Assembly: GCA_963665925.1 (NCBI GenBank)
Contig: OY762511.1
Location: 3,658,001-3,722,000, forward strand
Reading direction: 5' to 3'
Source: G963665925 sp963665925
GTDB lineage: Bacteria > Bacillota > Clostridia > Peptostreptococcales > Acidaminobacteraceae
DNA length: 64,000 nucleotides
Shown: one piece after another, positions 17,724 to 25,421 of the stretch
Layout of the letters: every line of letters begins with the position of its first letter
Numbering within the stretch: the first letter of the stretch is position 1
Program-made: the position numbers and the translations under genes
The notes under the pieces: model-generated
Told to the model about the DNA's origin: nothing
Database searches by the model: none
Seen by the model: the letters and a program-made list of their open reading frames with translations, nothing else

Positions 17724-18476
17724 CTATACCGGTATGACAACCGGCATATCATCAATGACATGTACAGAAACCTGCACAGAATACACCGCTTCTACATTTT
17801 GAGGTGTTATCACTTCACGGCCGCCAGCAGCATATATTTCACCATCTCTTAGCATAATGAAACGGTCTGCAAATCTCAGCGCCAGATTCAAATCATGCAT
17901 GGTCACAATAGCCGTCATCTGCCTTTTCTTGGCAATGCTGCGCACCGTGTGAACAACCTCCAACTGGTTCTTTAAATCCAGACTGCTCGTCGGCTCATCA
18001 AGAAGCAGAACCTCAGGCTCCTGAGTCAAAGCTCTTGCCAAAACCACCTTTTGCATCTCGCCGCCGCTCAGCTCATTCATATAACGCAGGGCATAAGGCT
18101 GGAGGTCCAAAGACTCGATTGCTCGCTGGACAATCTCCAAATCCCTTTCTGAAGCATCCCATTCAATATAGGGCTTCCGGCCAAGAAGAACCGAGTCAAA
18201 GACAGTCATACGTGCACCTTCCTGCTTTTGTGCGACATAGGCCATCCGTTTTGCCAGGTCACGTGGTACAAGGTCATGTATGTCGTTCTCTCGCAAGTGA
18301 ACACTGCCTTTATGGGGTTTTAGAATCTTATTGATACACTTGAGCAAAGTGGATTTACCAGCACCATTCACACCGAGTATGGCAAGACAGTCACCTTCTC
18401 GCAGGCTGAAGCTCACATCATCGAGAACTGGCCTGCCAGGATACTGGAATGAAAGACCTTTTACATTGAAAATCAT
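17724..18476 (-). CDS. FecE/BtuD-type ABC transporter ATPase
   Basis: A 250-aa ABC ATPase energising the neighbouring permease. Walker A is GVNGAGKST (about 37-45), signature LSGGEMQKVVLARA, Walker B VLLLDEPTSSLD and the switch His in TMHDLNLALRFAD. The ATG at 18474-18476 overlaps the permease stop TGA in an ATGA arrangement, which fixes the start; the frame is open upstream inside the permease but that peptide is not ABC-like. It is 26 bp ahead of the binding-protein gene. Confidence 0.93.
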   Translation of the reverse strand: MIFNVKGLSFQYPGRPVLDDVSFSLREGDCLAILGVNGAGKSTLLKCINKILKPHKGSVHLRENDIHDLVPRDLAKRMAYVAQKQEGARMTVFDSVLLGRKPYIEWDASERDLEIVQRAIESLDLQPYALRYMNELSGGEMQKVVLARALTQEPEVLLLDEPTSSLDLKNQLEVVHTVRSIAKKRQMTAIVTMHDLNLALRFADRFIMLRDGEIYAAGGREVITPQNVEAVYSVQVSVHVIDDMPVVIPV

Positions 18477-19522
18477 ACTCTGCCATACCCCCTTACGAGC
18501 AAGTACATGAATAGTGGTGCACCAAAAAATGACGTGATTGCACCAACCGGTAAAACAACTGGTGAGACAATAGTTCGTGCCAATGTGTCTGAACAGAGCA
18601 ATAAAATCGCACCCGCCAAAGCGGACCCCGGTATGAGAAAACGGTGGTCTGATCCTATGAGTCTTCGCATGATTTGCGGACCAACCAGCCCAACAAACCC
18701 GATAATACCTAAAAAGGAGACCGCTGCGGCTGTAATCGTACAAGATACCAAGAGTCCCATCATTCTTACATTTTCTACACGAACACCTAAGCTTTTGGCT
18801 GAGTCCTCTCCACTATCCAGGGCATTGTAATCCCAACGTTTGTACATAAAGTAGGCCAAGGACAACACCGTCAATAGAGATAATATGCCAACCTCATTCC
18901 AAGCAGCTCTACCCAGGTCACCAAAACTCCAGAATACTACTGCGGCGACTTGAACATCTTCCGCAAAATACTGAATGAGTATGGTCCCCGCAGAAAAGAG
19001 AGAGCTGAGTGCTACACCTGCAAGAACCATTGCTTCAGGTGAAAAACCGCGCGATCTGGAAAGTGCCAGGACGATTACCGCCGCAGTCATGGCCCAGAAA
19101 AACGCAGATATGGATACCATATATGGATTGCTGATCAAGACAGCATCTGTGCTTGCACTTTGAACACTTCCTGCACCCAAAAGTATGATTGCCACATTGG
19201 CTCCAAAAGCCGCAGCGCTGGAAATTCCCAGTGTCGAAGGCGATGCAAGGGGGTTACGCAGATTACTCTGCATGACACATCCTGATACAGACAGACCAGC
19301 ACCTGCAATAATCGCCGCCAATAACCTTGGCAATCTAATTTTCCATATGACTATATTGGAGACGGGTGCACCCTGACCAAGGAATGCCCTAAGGACTTCA
19401 TAGGGGTTCAGTTTTGCCGCCCCGGCGTTCACAGCAAATATCGCCATTATAAATACAGCAAGTGTCAGGCCTGCCAGAACCCCTCTTTTTCTTCTTGCAT
19501 ACTTCAAATACTGATCTTTCAT
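18473..19522 (-). CDS. FecCD/BtuC-family ABC transporter permease
   Basis: A 349-aa membrane protein with about ten helices, including the FecCD landmarks RLPRLLAAIIAGAGLSVSGCVMQ, NPLASPSTLGISSAAAFGA and GFVGLVGPQIMRRLIGSDHR. It forms the channel of the importer with the following ATPase (4-nt overlap). Its ribosome binding site is weak and lies inside the end of the FmdE gene (2-nt gap), so translation is probably coupled. Confidence 0.92.
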   Translation of the reverse strand: MKDQYLKYARRKRGVLAGLTLAVFIMAIFAVNAGAAKLNPYEVLRAFLGQGAPVSNIVIWKIRLPRLLAAIIAGAGLSVSGCVMQSNLRNPLASPSTLGISSAAAFGANVAIILLGAGSVQSASTDAVLISNPYMVSISAFFWAMTAAVIVLALSRSRGFSPEAMVLAGVALSSLFSAGTILIQYFAEDVQVAAVVFWSFGDLGRAAWNEVGILSLLTVLSLAYFMYKRWDYNALDSGEDSAKSLGVRVENVRMMGLLVSCTITAAAVSFLGIIGFVGLVGPQIMRRLIGSDHRFLIPGSALAGAILLLCSDTLARTIVSPVVLPVGAITSFFGAPLFMYLLVRGYGRV

Positions 19523-19524
19523 AG

Positions 19525-20049
19525 TTAATAACCCCGGTCATATGCCTTGAAGCAGTCCAGGCATACTGCCTGACCATTCTGAAGGCGCATCTTATGTTCA
19601 GGAGCCCCTTCGCCGCAATTGCTGCAAATCACCGTGTCAAACAGACGTGCCATTTCAGGCAGTTCATAGCTTACATCCGTAAACTTAAAAATATCTTCAA
19701 TAGGGGCTGTTAAAAGATACGCCTGGCGCTTCTTTCTGTCCATCTCCTTTGCAGTCGGCTTTAAGACAACACGCATACGCGCACCGCTCGCTCGACTGTA
19801 GAAGCTGAATGCCATCTTGCCAGTTCCTCTATAAATCAGATTTCCTTTTCCAAATGTACAGCCTGTGAGCACTTGTACTGCATCTACACCACAAGCATCA
19901 TTCTCAGTGACGCATACGATTTCTTCATCTTTTGAAAATGAGAATCCCATCTTTTCTTGTGCGGCTTCACAGGCCCTGAATCCTATTGCCAATCCAGGAC
20001 ACTCATGACCATGAAATTCGACTGCCCTTTCCCATAAACTCTGCTTCAT
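19525..20049 (-). CDS. FmdE-family protein with C-terminal zinc ribbon
   Basis: A 174-aa FmdE protein. The FmdE core (about 1-125) starts with the FHGHECPGLAIGFRA motif and includes TENDACGVDAVQVLTGCTFGKGNL, whose His and Cys residues are the family's metal ligands. A C-terminal zinc finger CSNC-x16-CLDC is present (about 143-166). FmdE is named for its place in the formylmethanofuran dehydrogenase operon of archaea; its biochemical role is unresolved. Here it is the first gene of a metal-chelate importer operon. The ATG at 20049 follows GGGAGG, preferred over an ATG 21 bases upstream. Confidence 0.87.
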   Translation of the reverse strand: MKQSLWERAVEFHGHECPGLAIGFRACEAAQEKMGFSFSKDEEIVCVTENDACGVDAVQVLTGCTFGKGNLIYRGTGKMAFSFYSRASGARMRVVLKPTAKEMDRKKRQAYLLTAPIEDIFKFTDVSYELPEMARLFDTVICSNCGEGAPEHKMRLQNGQAVCLDCFKAYDRGY

Positions 20050-20090
20050 CTTGTGCCTCCCAATTTGCATAATATATATTCTACAGCCTC

Positions 20091-20173
20091 ATTGACCACT
20101 TTGGTCAATTCAAAGGCCTAATATTGACCGAAGTGGTCAATAGAAAATCCTAAAAAAGAAACCCTTCGGTCAA
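20091..20173 (-). promoter_or_regulatory. Tandem palindromic operators before the FmdE/metal-import operon
   Basis: Two 19-bp dyads ATTGACCAC-T-TTGGTCAAT (20091-20109) and ATTGACCGAAGTGGTCAAT (20123-20141) lie 32 bp apart, about three helical turns. A half-site TTCGGTCAA follows at 20165-20173. On the minus strand the first dyad overlaps a plausible promoter (TGGTCA-N18-TATTAT). The motif TTGACCA-N3-TGGTCAA does not match the Fur, DtxR or ModE boxes I know. Confidence 0.7.
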
Positions 20174-20234
20174 ATAACATTTTACACAAATTTACTGTAG
20201 AGTGCAATGGAAACTGCTTTAGCATCAAAATCCA

Positions 20235-20353
20235 GACTGTTGAAAACTTCGAAAGTCAAGACGCGAATGAAATCCGCTCTAGGAGCGTACTCCAGTACGT
20301 GACTAGAGTGGATTTCATCCAGCAACGCAGGATTTCGGAGTTTGTCAACAGTC
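20235..20353 (-). repeat. Dispersed structured repeat, copy B (complete, 119 bp)
   Basis: An imperfect palindrome with ends GACTGTTGA and TCAACAGTC. The outer stem (AAACTTCGAAAGTC with AAATCCTGC/CTCCGAAAT partner) is followed by an asymmetric internal loop holding CAGCAACGCAG, and an inner stem GAAATCCGCTCTAGGAGCG / CACGTGACTAGAGTGGATTTC-like. It is the same length as copy D. In minus-strand orientation it starts 3 nt after the hairpin at 20357-20380. A long open frame through it is an artefact of the palindrome. Confidence 0.88.
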
Positions 20354-20356
20354 TGA

Positions 20357-20380
20357 GGACCACCCTTGTATGGGCGGTCC
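20357..20380 (-). terminator. Hairpin downstream of nhaC
   Basis: GGACCGCCC-ATACAA-GGGTGGTCC on the minus strand (one G-U pair). No T-tract follows because repeat copy B starts directly after it, so its strength as a terminator is doubtful. Confidence 0.5.
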
Positions 20381-20428
20381 TGTCTGATTTTACATGATAA
20401 TACTCTGTGTAAGCTGCAATTGTGGAGC

Positions 20429-21877
20429 CTATGCAATATCCTTATCTTCAAAATCTTCGATTGTTCTGCCATTCATATTGTCATCTCGTCCAATACCGAG
20501 AACTGTACTTCCAATCATGACGACAAGCATTGCAATTGCATAGAAAACAAATGGCGTTACTTCCATAGCCGTCAGTGGATGAGCACTGTCCTGAGTAAAG
20601 CCAATGGTATAGATAATGGCAGGCGTCCATGGCAAGGAGTACACCAAAGTACATGAAGTCGCATCGAGAAGATTCGCTGTTCTATAAGGACTGATGCCGT
20701 GTTTTCTTGAAAGTGGTTTTGCAAACGATGCACCTACTGCAAGAATTGCGGGCGCATTCAGACCCATGAGTGCCGACAGTGTGATTGTCATCCCCATGAT
20801 TGAGAATTCGGCGCCTCTGGCAGTATTTGCAACCTTACCCAATGACTTGAGAAGCTTAACATCACCTTGACCATCTCTCATGATTGCAATTGAACCAAAG
20901 AGCAGGATGGCAAGCATGACGACCTGAATCATGCTGCTGATACCTGTATAGACAAGACCATCTACTGTTCTGTCAAGACCTGAGCCAACGACACGGAAGA
21001 GTGCCTTTTGTGTGACATCCGCTCCGGGATCAATTTGAAGAAAATCAAATAGACCAAATAGGACACCCGTCAGACCCGCAAGCACAGAACCAAGGGTTGT
21101 TGCAATGATGATGTCGCCTGATTTAATGGCAATCCAGATTGTCAGCGCTACAGGAACCAGCATTACAAGCGTAATTGGGTCATACGCAATTTCACCGACA
21201 GCAGCAGTGCTGCCTGCATGGGTCATCCCATACGCAATAATTCCAACCAATGTGATAGCTGCCGCTGTGAGTGCATATTTCAAGCGTGATTTTACAACGC
21301 CCGGAACATCAACGCCCTGAGAGGTTGCAGAGCAGATTGTTGTATCGGATACTGGTGCAAGGTTATCGCCGAATGCACCCCCCGACACGATTGCGCCTGC
21401 AAGCAGTGCAGGATGTGCACCCAGCGCTACACCCGCAGGATAAAGTACACCCATGCCTGCTGCAATTGTTCCAAAGCCCGTTCCAGACGCTGTCGCAAAG
21501 ACAGCTGATGTTATAAAGGAAACAACGACAAAGAGTGTTCCGCCAATTCCCAGAGACGCAGCTGAGCCTGCAAGTCCCATAGCCAGCCCGGATTCTCTCA
21601 AAATTCTTGAAAAGACCCCTGCGAAAATCCAGCATACAACCGGTATGATTGCTTCCCGACTGGCCATGCCATCAATAATTGTAGCACTGAACTGCTTTTT
21701 GTCTTTAGCGAAGAAAAACGAAACCACAAGTGCCATGAATGCAGGTATCCAAAGTGCGCCATTTGAAATTGAACCCCATACAAATGTCGTTTGGACGATG
21801 AGTACCAGGAAGACTATAAATGGTATAAAGGACATCCATTCGCCGCCGTAAAACTCCAATTTCTTTTTCTTGTTCAT
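20429..21877 (-). CDS. nhaC: NhaC-family Na+/H+ (or amino-acid) antiporter
   Basis: A 482-aa membrane protein with about eleven helices. The NhaC-family signature is present as GGAFGDNLAPVSDTTICSATSQGVD, and the SAVFATASGTGFGTIAAGMG segment is typical. The classic function is sodium/proton exchange, but several family members in amino-acid fermenters are probable amino-acid or organic-anion exchangers. The gene follows ortAB and has its own sigma-54 promoter, so a role linked to ornithine or alanine traffic is attractive but unproven. AGGAGG precedes the start. Confidence 0.88.
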   Translation of the reverse strand: MNKKKKLEFYGGEWMSFIPFIVFLVLIVQTTFVWGSISNGALWIPAFMALVVSFFFAKDKKQFSATIIDGMASREAIIPVVCWIFAGVFSRILRESGLAMGLAGSAASLGIGGTLFVVVSFITSAVFATASGTGFGTIAAGMGVLYPAGVALGAHPALLAGAIVSGGAFGDNLAPVSDTTICSATSQGVDVPGVVKSRLKYALTAAAITLVGIIAYGMTHAGSTAAVGEIAYDPITLVMLVPVALTIWIAIKSGDIIIATTLGSVLAGLTGVLFGLFDFLQIDPGADVTQKALFRVVGSGLDRTVDGLVYTGISSMIQVVMLAILLFGSIAIMRDGQGDVKLLKSLGKVANTARGAEFSIMGMTITLSALMGLNAPAILAVGASFAKPLSRKHGISPYRTANLLDATSCTLVYSLPWTPAIIYTIGFTQDSAHPLTAMEVTPFVFYAIAMLVVMIGSTVLGIGRDDNMNGRTIEDFEDKDIA

Positions 21878-21927
21878 TAAGAACCTCCTATCAATAAATA
21901 TGTATGTATTCCGACACTTATTGATAG

Positions 21928-21943
21928 CGCAATATTCATGCCA
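21928..21943 (-). promoter_or_regulatory. Sigma-54 promoter of nhaC
   Basis: The minus strand reads TTGGCATGAATATTGCG: a -24 element TGGCA and a -12 element TTGC with the invariant GG and GC 10 bp apart. It lies 51 bp upstream of the nhaC ATG, next to genes for a sigma-54-dependent activator. Confidence 0.8.
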
Positions 21944-22010
21944 ATTATTTTCGAAATATTCTGTCTTATAATCCGTAAAATCAAGTCAAAATGGACCTAA
22001 TTATAAAATA

Positions 22011-22052
22011 TGCTATGCATTTTTATTCCAGGTGGAATAAAAATGCATAGCA
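22011..22052. promoter_or_regulatory. Perfect 20-bp-arm palindrome between ortB and nhaC
   Basis: Arms TGCTATGCATTTTTATTCCA and its exact complement surround GG. It can end the ortAB transcript (followed by TATTTTATAA on the minus strand). It also sits 68-109 bp upstream of the nhaC sigma-54 promoter, the usual place of an activator-binding site. Confidence 0.7.
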
Positions 22053-22068
22053 CAAATCTGCCTATTAA

Positions 22069-23460
22069 CTATAAAAGCTTCTTCAAGGCATCTGTGGAAA
22101 TCTTAACTTCAGCTGCAAGAAATGCGATTTCCTCCACACTCAGTTCATCAAGGGTGTTTTCACCAAGCGCATTTTCAACATAACGTCTTTTCAGCTTAGC
22201 AACATCAAGTGCCTTAGGTGCAATTTGTCCGATGTTGTATGGAATGACAACCGTTTGACCTGGTATATTCTCTTCAGGCAGCCCCCGCTTCACAACAATG
22301 CCGTTCTCACGGGCAAAAGTCAGCTGAGGCAGTGGATGCTTGCCCGCACCTGTATATTCTGTTTCCTGAACGACAATAACCTGATTCTCGTCAAGTGTTT
22401 TAGCAAGTCCAATGGCAGCTGCAAGAGATGTGTTTCCAGCAGGACCGCGTTCAATGCCTTCAAGCTGTGCCAGAGCTTCAGTTGCAAAGAAGACCTCACC
22501 CTGTGTTACAGTCAAGTATTCATCCATATACCGCAGTGCCCGTGCTGCATTTCTAGGTACGTCAGCACGATCTGGCTGGGTTGCAAATGGAATCCCAAAT
22601 CCTGTATGACCGGTTGTAAATGATTTTCTATTGAAATCCTTATCTGATGCCATATGAAGTCCCTTTAAATCAACAGAAGCAGCTACTATGCGGGTATCTG
22701 CAGCGCCCGCTTTAAGAAGCCCCCGAGCAGTTCCTGTCAGATTGCCACCCCCGGCATGGGTCGCAACTACAACATCTGGATATCTGCCAATCATCTCTTT
22801 CATTTGCTCGGCAATTTCATAACCAAGGGTCTCAACACCTGCAATGCCAAATGGTGTATATAGAGACGCATTGAAGTATCCTGTTTCTTCAATGATCTTC
22901 AGGAATGTATAGAAAAGTTCAGGACCTACAGTCAGCCTTACAACCTCTGCACCAAAAGCCTCACACTTTCTGGCCTTTTCTACAATTTCAGGCTGACCCT
23001 TCTTATCTGAGTCGTACATTTCCTGCACAATAATACACTTTAGACCCTGCTGGGCTGCCTGAGAAGCAACAGCTGCACCATAGTTCCCGCTTGTTGCAGC
23101 AATGACTCCCTTATAGCCGAGTTTTTTCGCATGATAAACCGAAATCGCAGCACGACGCGCCTTGAAAGACCCAGAAGCATTTGCCGCTTCATCTTTGACA
23201 AAAATACGTGCGCCTTTTCCGGGTTCTGCATGCTTTCGTATGAGCTTATTGATGTTATGGAGCTCGAATAGCGGTGTATTTCCAACCTTGGTGCGCTTTT
23301 GAATATCTATCATGTCTTCCATTGAATAGGCGACCTTATTCATCATGCCTTCATAGTCAAAGCCCACTTTTCCAAACTCGAACTGACTATAGTCAATACC
23401 GACGGCGTCCTTCATGATTTCGTTCTTTCTCCCCATAACGGCTTTATAGCTATTATCCAT
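22069..23460 (-). CDS. ortB: 2-amino-4-ketopentanoate thiolase, beta subunit
   Basis: A PLP-dependent subunit of the thiolase that cleaves 2-amino-4-oxopentanoate with CoA to D-alanine and acetyl-CoA, the last step of oxidative ornithine fermentation known from Clostridium sticklandii. The 463-aa protein has the fold-type II PLP site NASGSFKARRA (lysine in SFKAR), a SGNYGAAVA phosphate-loop motif and AGGGNLTGTARG. Its ATG overlaps the ortA stop (TAATG), so the two subunits are translationally coupled. Other ort/ord genes are not in the window. A sigma-54 promoter precedes ortA. Confidence 0.93.
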   Translation of the reverse strand: MDNSYKAVMGRKNEIMKDAVGIDYSQFEFGKVGFDYEGMMNKVAYSMEDMIDIQKRTKVGNTPLFELHNINKLIRKHAEPGKGARIFVKDEAANASGSFKARRAAISVYHAKKLGYKGVIAATSGNYGAAVASQAAQQGLKCIIVQEMYDSDKKGQPEIVEKARKCEAFGAEVVRLTVGPELFYTFLKIIEETGYFNASLYTPFGIAGVETLGYEIAEQMKEMIGRYPDVVVATHAGGGNLTGTARGLLKAGAADTRIVAASVDLKGLHMASDKDFNRKSFTTGHTGFGIPFATQPDRADVPRNAARALRYMDEYLTVTQGEVFFATEALAQLEGIERGPAGNTSLAAAIGLAKTLDENQVIVVQETEYTGAGKHPLPQLTFARENGIVVKRGLPEENIPGQTVVIPYNIGQIAPKALDVAKLKRRYVENALGENTLDELSVEEIAFLAAEVKISTDALKKLL

Positions 23461-23765
23461 TACTCAATCCCTCCTAGGTCTTTTTTAAGGTCTATACCTG
23501 TTGAAATCAGTTCAGTGATGGTTTGTCCATAATCATGATCGTATCGGGGGTTGACTTCAACAAGCTTGCCCTCAATCTTTCTTTCGTTGACCGTTTCAAT
23601 AGTCACCGGACTGCCTAAGGCCGCTGTTTCATTCACAAGGTATCCTCTTGCCCACATTAGAAGTGGTGTATCCTTAGTGTCTTCGGGCACTTGTGGCGCG
23701 CGCTCTTCAGCACTAAGCACCTGTGTTTCAATTTCAACCCAGTTTCCTTTAACTGCTTTAATCAT
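23460..23765 (-). CDS. ortA: 2-amino-4-ketopentanoate thiolase, alpha subunit
   Basis: The small non-PLP subunit of the same thiolase, 101 aa, with the family pattern GNWVEIE...LSAEERAPQVPEDTKDTPLLMWARGYL. It is directly upstream of ortB with a 1-nt stop/start overlap. AAGGAGG precedes the ATG. The position of a sigma-54 promoter 62 bp upstream and an adjacent sigma-54 activator implies that this operon is switched on by an amino-acid signal. Confidence 0.93.
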   Translation of the reverse strand: MIKAVKGNWVEIETQVLSAEERAPQVPEDTKDTPLLMWARGYLVNETAALGSPVTIETVNERKIEGKLVEVNPRYDHDYGQTITELISTGIDLKKDLGGIE

Positions 23766-23826
23766 TTATTAGCCTCCTTTATCCCTTTAGATAAATCAAT
23801 ATGTATAAACATCCGTACTACTTATA

Positions 23827-23842
23827 TGCAAATTTCAGACCA
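23827..23842 (-). promoter_or_regulatory. Sigma-54 promoter of ortAB
   Basis: The minus strand reads TGGTCTGAAATTTGCA. The invariant GG and GC are correctly spaced and TTTGCA fits the -12 element; the -24 part is less canonical than at nhaC. It lies 62 bp before the ortA ATG. Confidence 0.72.
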
Positions 23843-23924
23843 CTTTCCCCCTAGGGATTCATCTCCATATGTTTTAAGACCCTTTTCATACCGCCTACTC
23901 ACCTTTTAATCAACGGACCCGCCC

Positions 23925-23972
23925 ATAAAATAAAAGCACATCATCCCAAGGGGTGATGTGCCTTTATTTTAT
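23925..23972 (-). terminator. Terminator of the sigma-54 regulator gene
   Basis: Long stem ATAAAATAAAGGCACATCA / TGATGTGCTTTTATTTTAT on the minus strand with one mismatch, ending in TTTTATTTTAT. It lies 7 bp past the regulator's stop codon and upstream of the ortA promoter. Confidence 0.85.
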
Positions 23973-23978
23973 GCCTGT

Positions 23979-25364
23979 TCAATTATTCAAGTCTCTGTTT
24001 AAGTTATGTTCCACCAGTTTGTTAAACAGCTGCCTTCTGCTCATACCAATGTACTTTGCAGTTTGCGTGATATTGTTGTCATTGATCTGAAGGGCTTGTG
24101 TGATATAGTCAATTTCAAATTGTCTTTTGGCCTCTTTATAGCTCAGCACTGTATTGTCCTTGCCAGAATAGACTGTATTCAGGGCAGTTTTAGTCTGAAC
24201 CGATTCAGCCGTTATCTCATCAAGCCGTAAGACCCCATCCTTTGAAAAGACAACCAGTCGTTCAATGATGTTCTTAAGCTCACGAATGTTCCCCGGATAA
24301 TCATAGTTTAGGAGATAGTGTTCAGCACTTGGGGCAATTTCTCTTATGTTCTTCTTCATTTCCCTGCTATACCGGTCAATAAAGAAATAGATCATATCCT
24401 TCAAATCCTCTCTGCGTTCACGAAGCGGGGGGATTTCAATATGGACTGTGTTGATGCGGTAATAGAGATCTTCCCTAAACCTACCTTTCTCGATCTCTGC
24501 AGGCAGAACCCTGTTGGTTGCTGAAATAAGTCTGAAGTTGACATGAATCTGTTTGTTGGACCCAATGCGTTCTACATATCTGTTGTCGAGCACCCTCAAC
24601 AGCTTTACCTGTGTATCAGAGCTAAGTTCACCTATTTCATCAAGGAAGAGTGTCCCGCCATGGGCTTCCTCCACACGTCCTACGCGAAGTGTTGTCGCAC
24701 CAGTGAAAGCCCCTTTTTCATGACCAAACAGTTCAGATTCTAGGACCGTTTCTGAAATGGCCTGGCAGTTGACAGGTAGAAGAATCCCATTCGATCTGCT
24801 GCTTTTTTCATGAATCCACTTAGCGAATATCTCTTTACCCACACCCGATTCGCCCGTCAGAAGGACGTTGCAGTCCGAAGGGCCAATAGAGTCAATCAGC
24901 TCAAGTATTTTCTGCATTTTAGGGTTCTTTGACTGGGTGATGTACTGGGCGTCTCCCTTCTTGGCCTTGGCAAGATTCTTTTGAACCTCAAACTGAATCA
25001 GACGTTTTGCCTTTTCAATCTCAACAATAAGCGCTTGCGGGTTATGACTCTTGATGAAGTAGCCCAGCGCACCAATCTTCATAGCCTCCACAGCACCACT
25101 CACACTACCGTAGCCTGTCACAATGATGACTTCAACACTGGTCCCATAAAGGTCTTTGATCTTCTTCAAAAGCGTTATGCCGTCATCTCCAGGCATGAGT
25201 ATGTCTGATAAAACAATGGGATAGTATTCATTTTCAAGGGCCACGAGCGCATCCTCCGTACAGGAAGCTTCTGCAACAATGAAGCCCTTGTCTTCAAGCA
25301 GCATTCTATAGGTCTCGCGGTACTCGGTTTCATCATCTACGATGAGTATTTTAGTATATTCCAT
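23979..25364 (-). CDS. Sigma-54-dependent response regulator (NtrC family)
   Basis: A 461-aa enhancer-binding protein. The receiver domain (1-120) has the acidic pocket VDDE, phospho-acceptor D54 (LSDILMPG) and K105. The AAA+ domain (about 145-380) has Walker A GESGVGKE (171-178), the sigma-54-contacting GAFTGA loop (218-223) and Walker B GGTLFLDEIGEL. The C-terminal Fis-type helix-turn-helix reads NITQTAKYIGMSRRQLFNKL. It can activate only sigma-54 promoters. Good candidates are those of ortAB and nhaC next door. The sensor kinase gene lies 57 bp upstream in the same orientation, making a cognate pair. Confidence 0.95.
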   Translation of the reverse strand: MEYTKILIVDDETEYRETYRMLLEDKGFIVAEASCTEDALVALENEYYPIVLSDILMPGDDGITLLKKIKDLYGTSVEVIIVTGYGSVSGAVEAMKIGALGYFIKSHNPQALIVEIEKAKRLIQFEVQKNLAKAKKGDAQYITQSKNPKMQKILELIDSIGPSDCNVLLTGESGVGKEIFAKWIHEKSSRSNGILLPVNCQAISETVLESELFGHEKGAFTGATTLRVGRVEEAHGGTLFLDEIGELSSDTQVKLLRVLDNRYVERIGSNKQIHVNFRLISATNRVLPAEIEKGRFREDLYYRINTVHIEIPPLRERREDLKDMIYFFIDRYSREMKKNIREIAPSAEHYLLNYDYPGNIRELKNIIERLVVFSKDGVLRLDEITAESVQTKTALNTVYSGKDNTVLSYKEAKRQFEIDYITQALQINDNNITQTAKYIGMSRRQLFNKLVEHNLNRDLNN

Positions 25365-25421
25365 AATTGCCTCCAGTTGCCCCTTTCCTTACCCTGCTGT
25401 CAAATCTTAAGAATTACTTTT

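Noticed and set aside
20182..20472. Minus-strand open frame of 96 codons
   Set aside because: It is the translation of the structured repeat copy B plus the end of nhaC in another frame.
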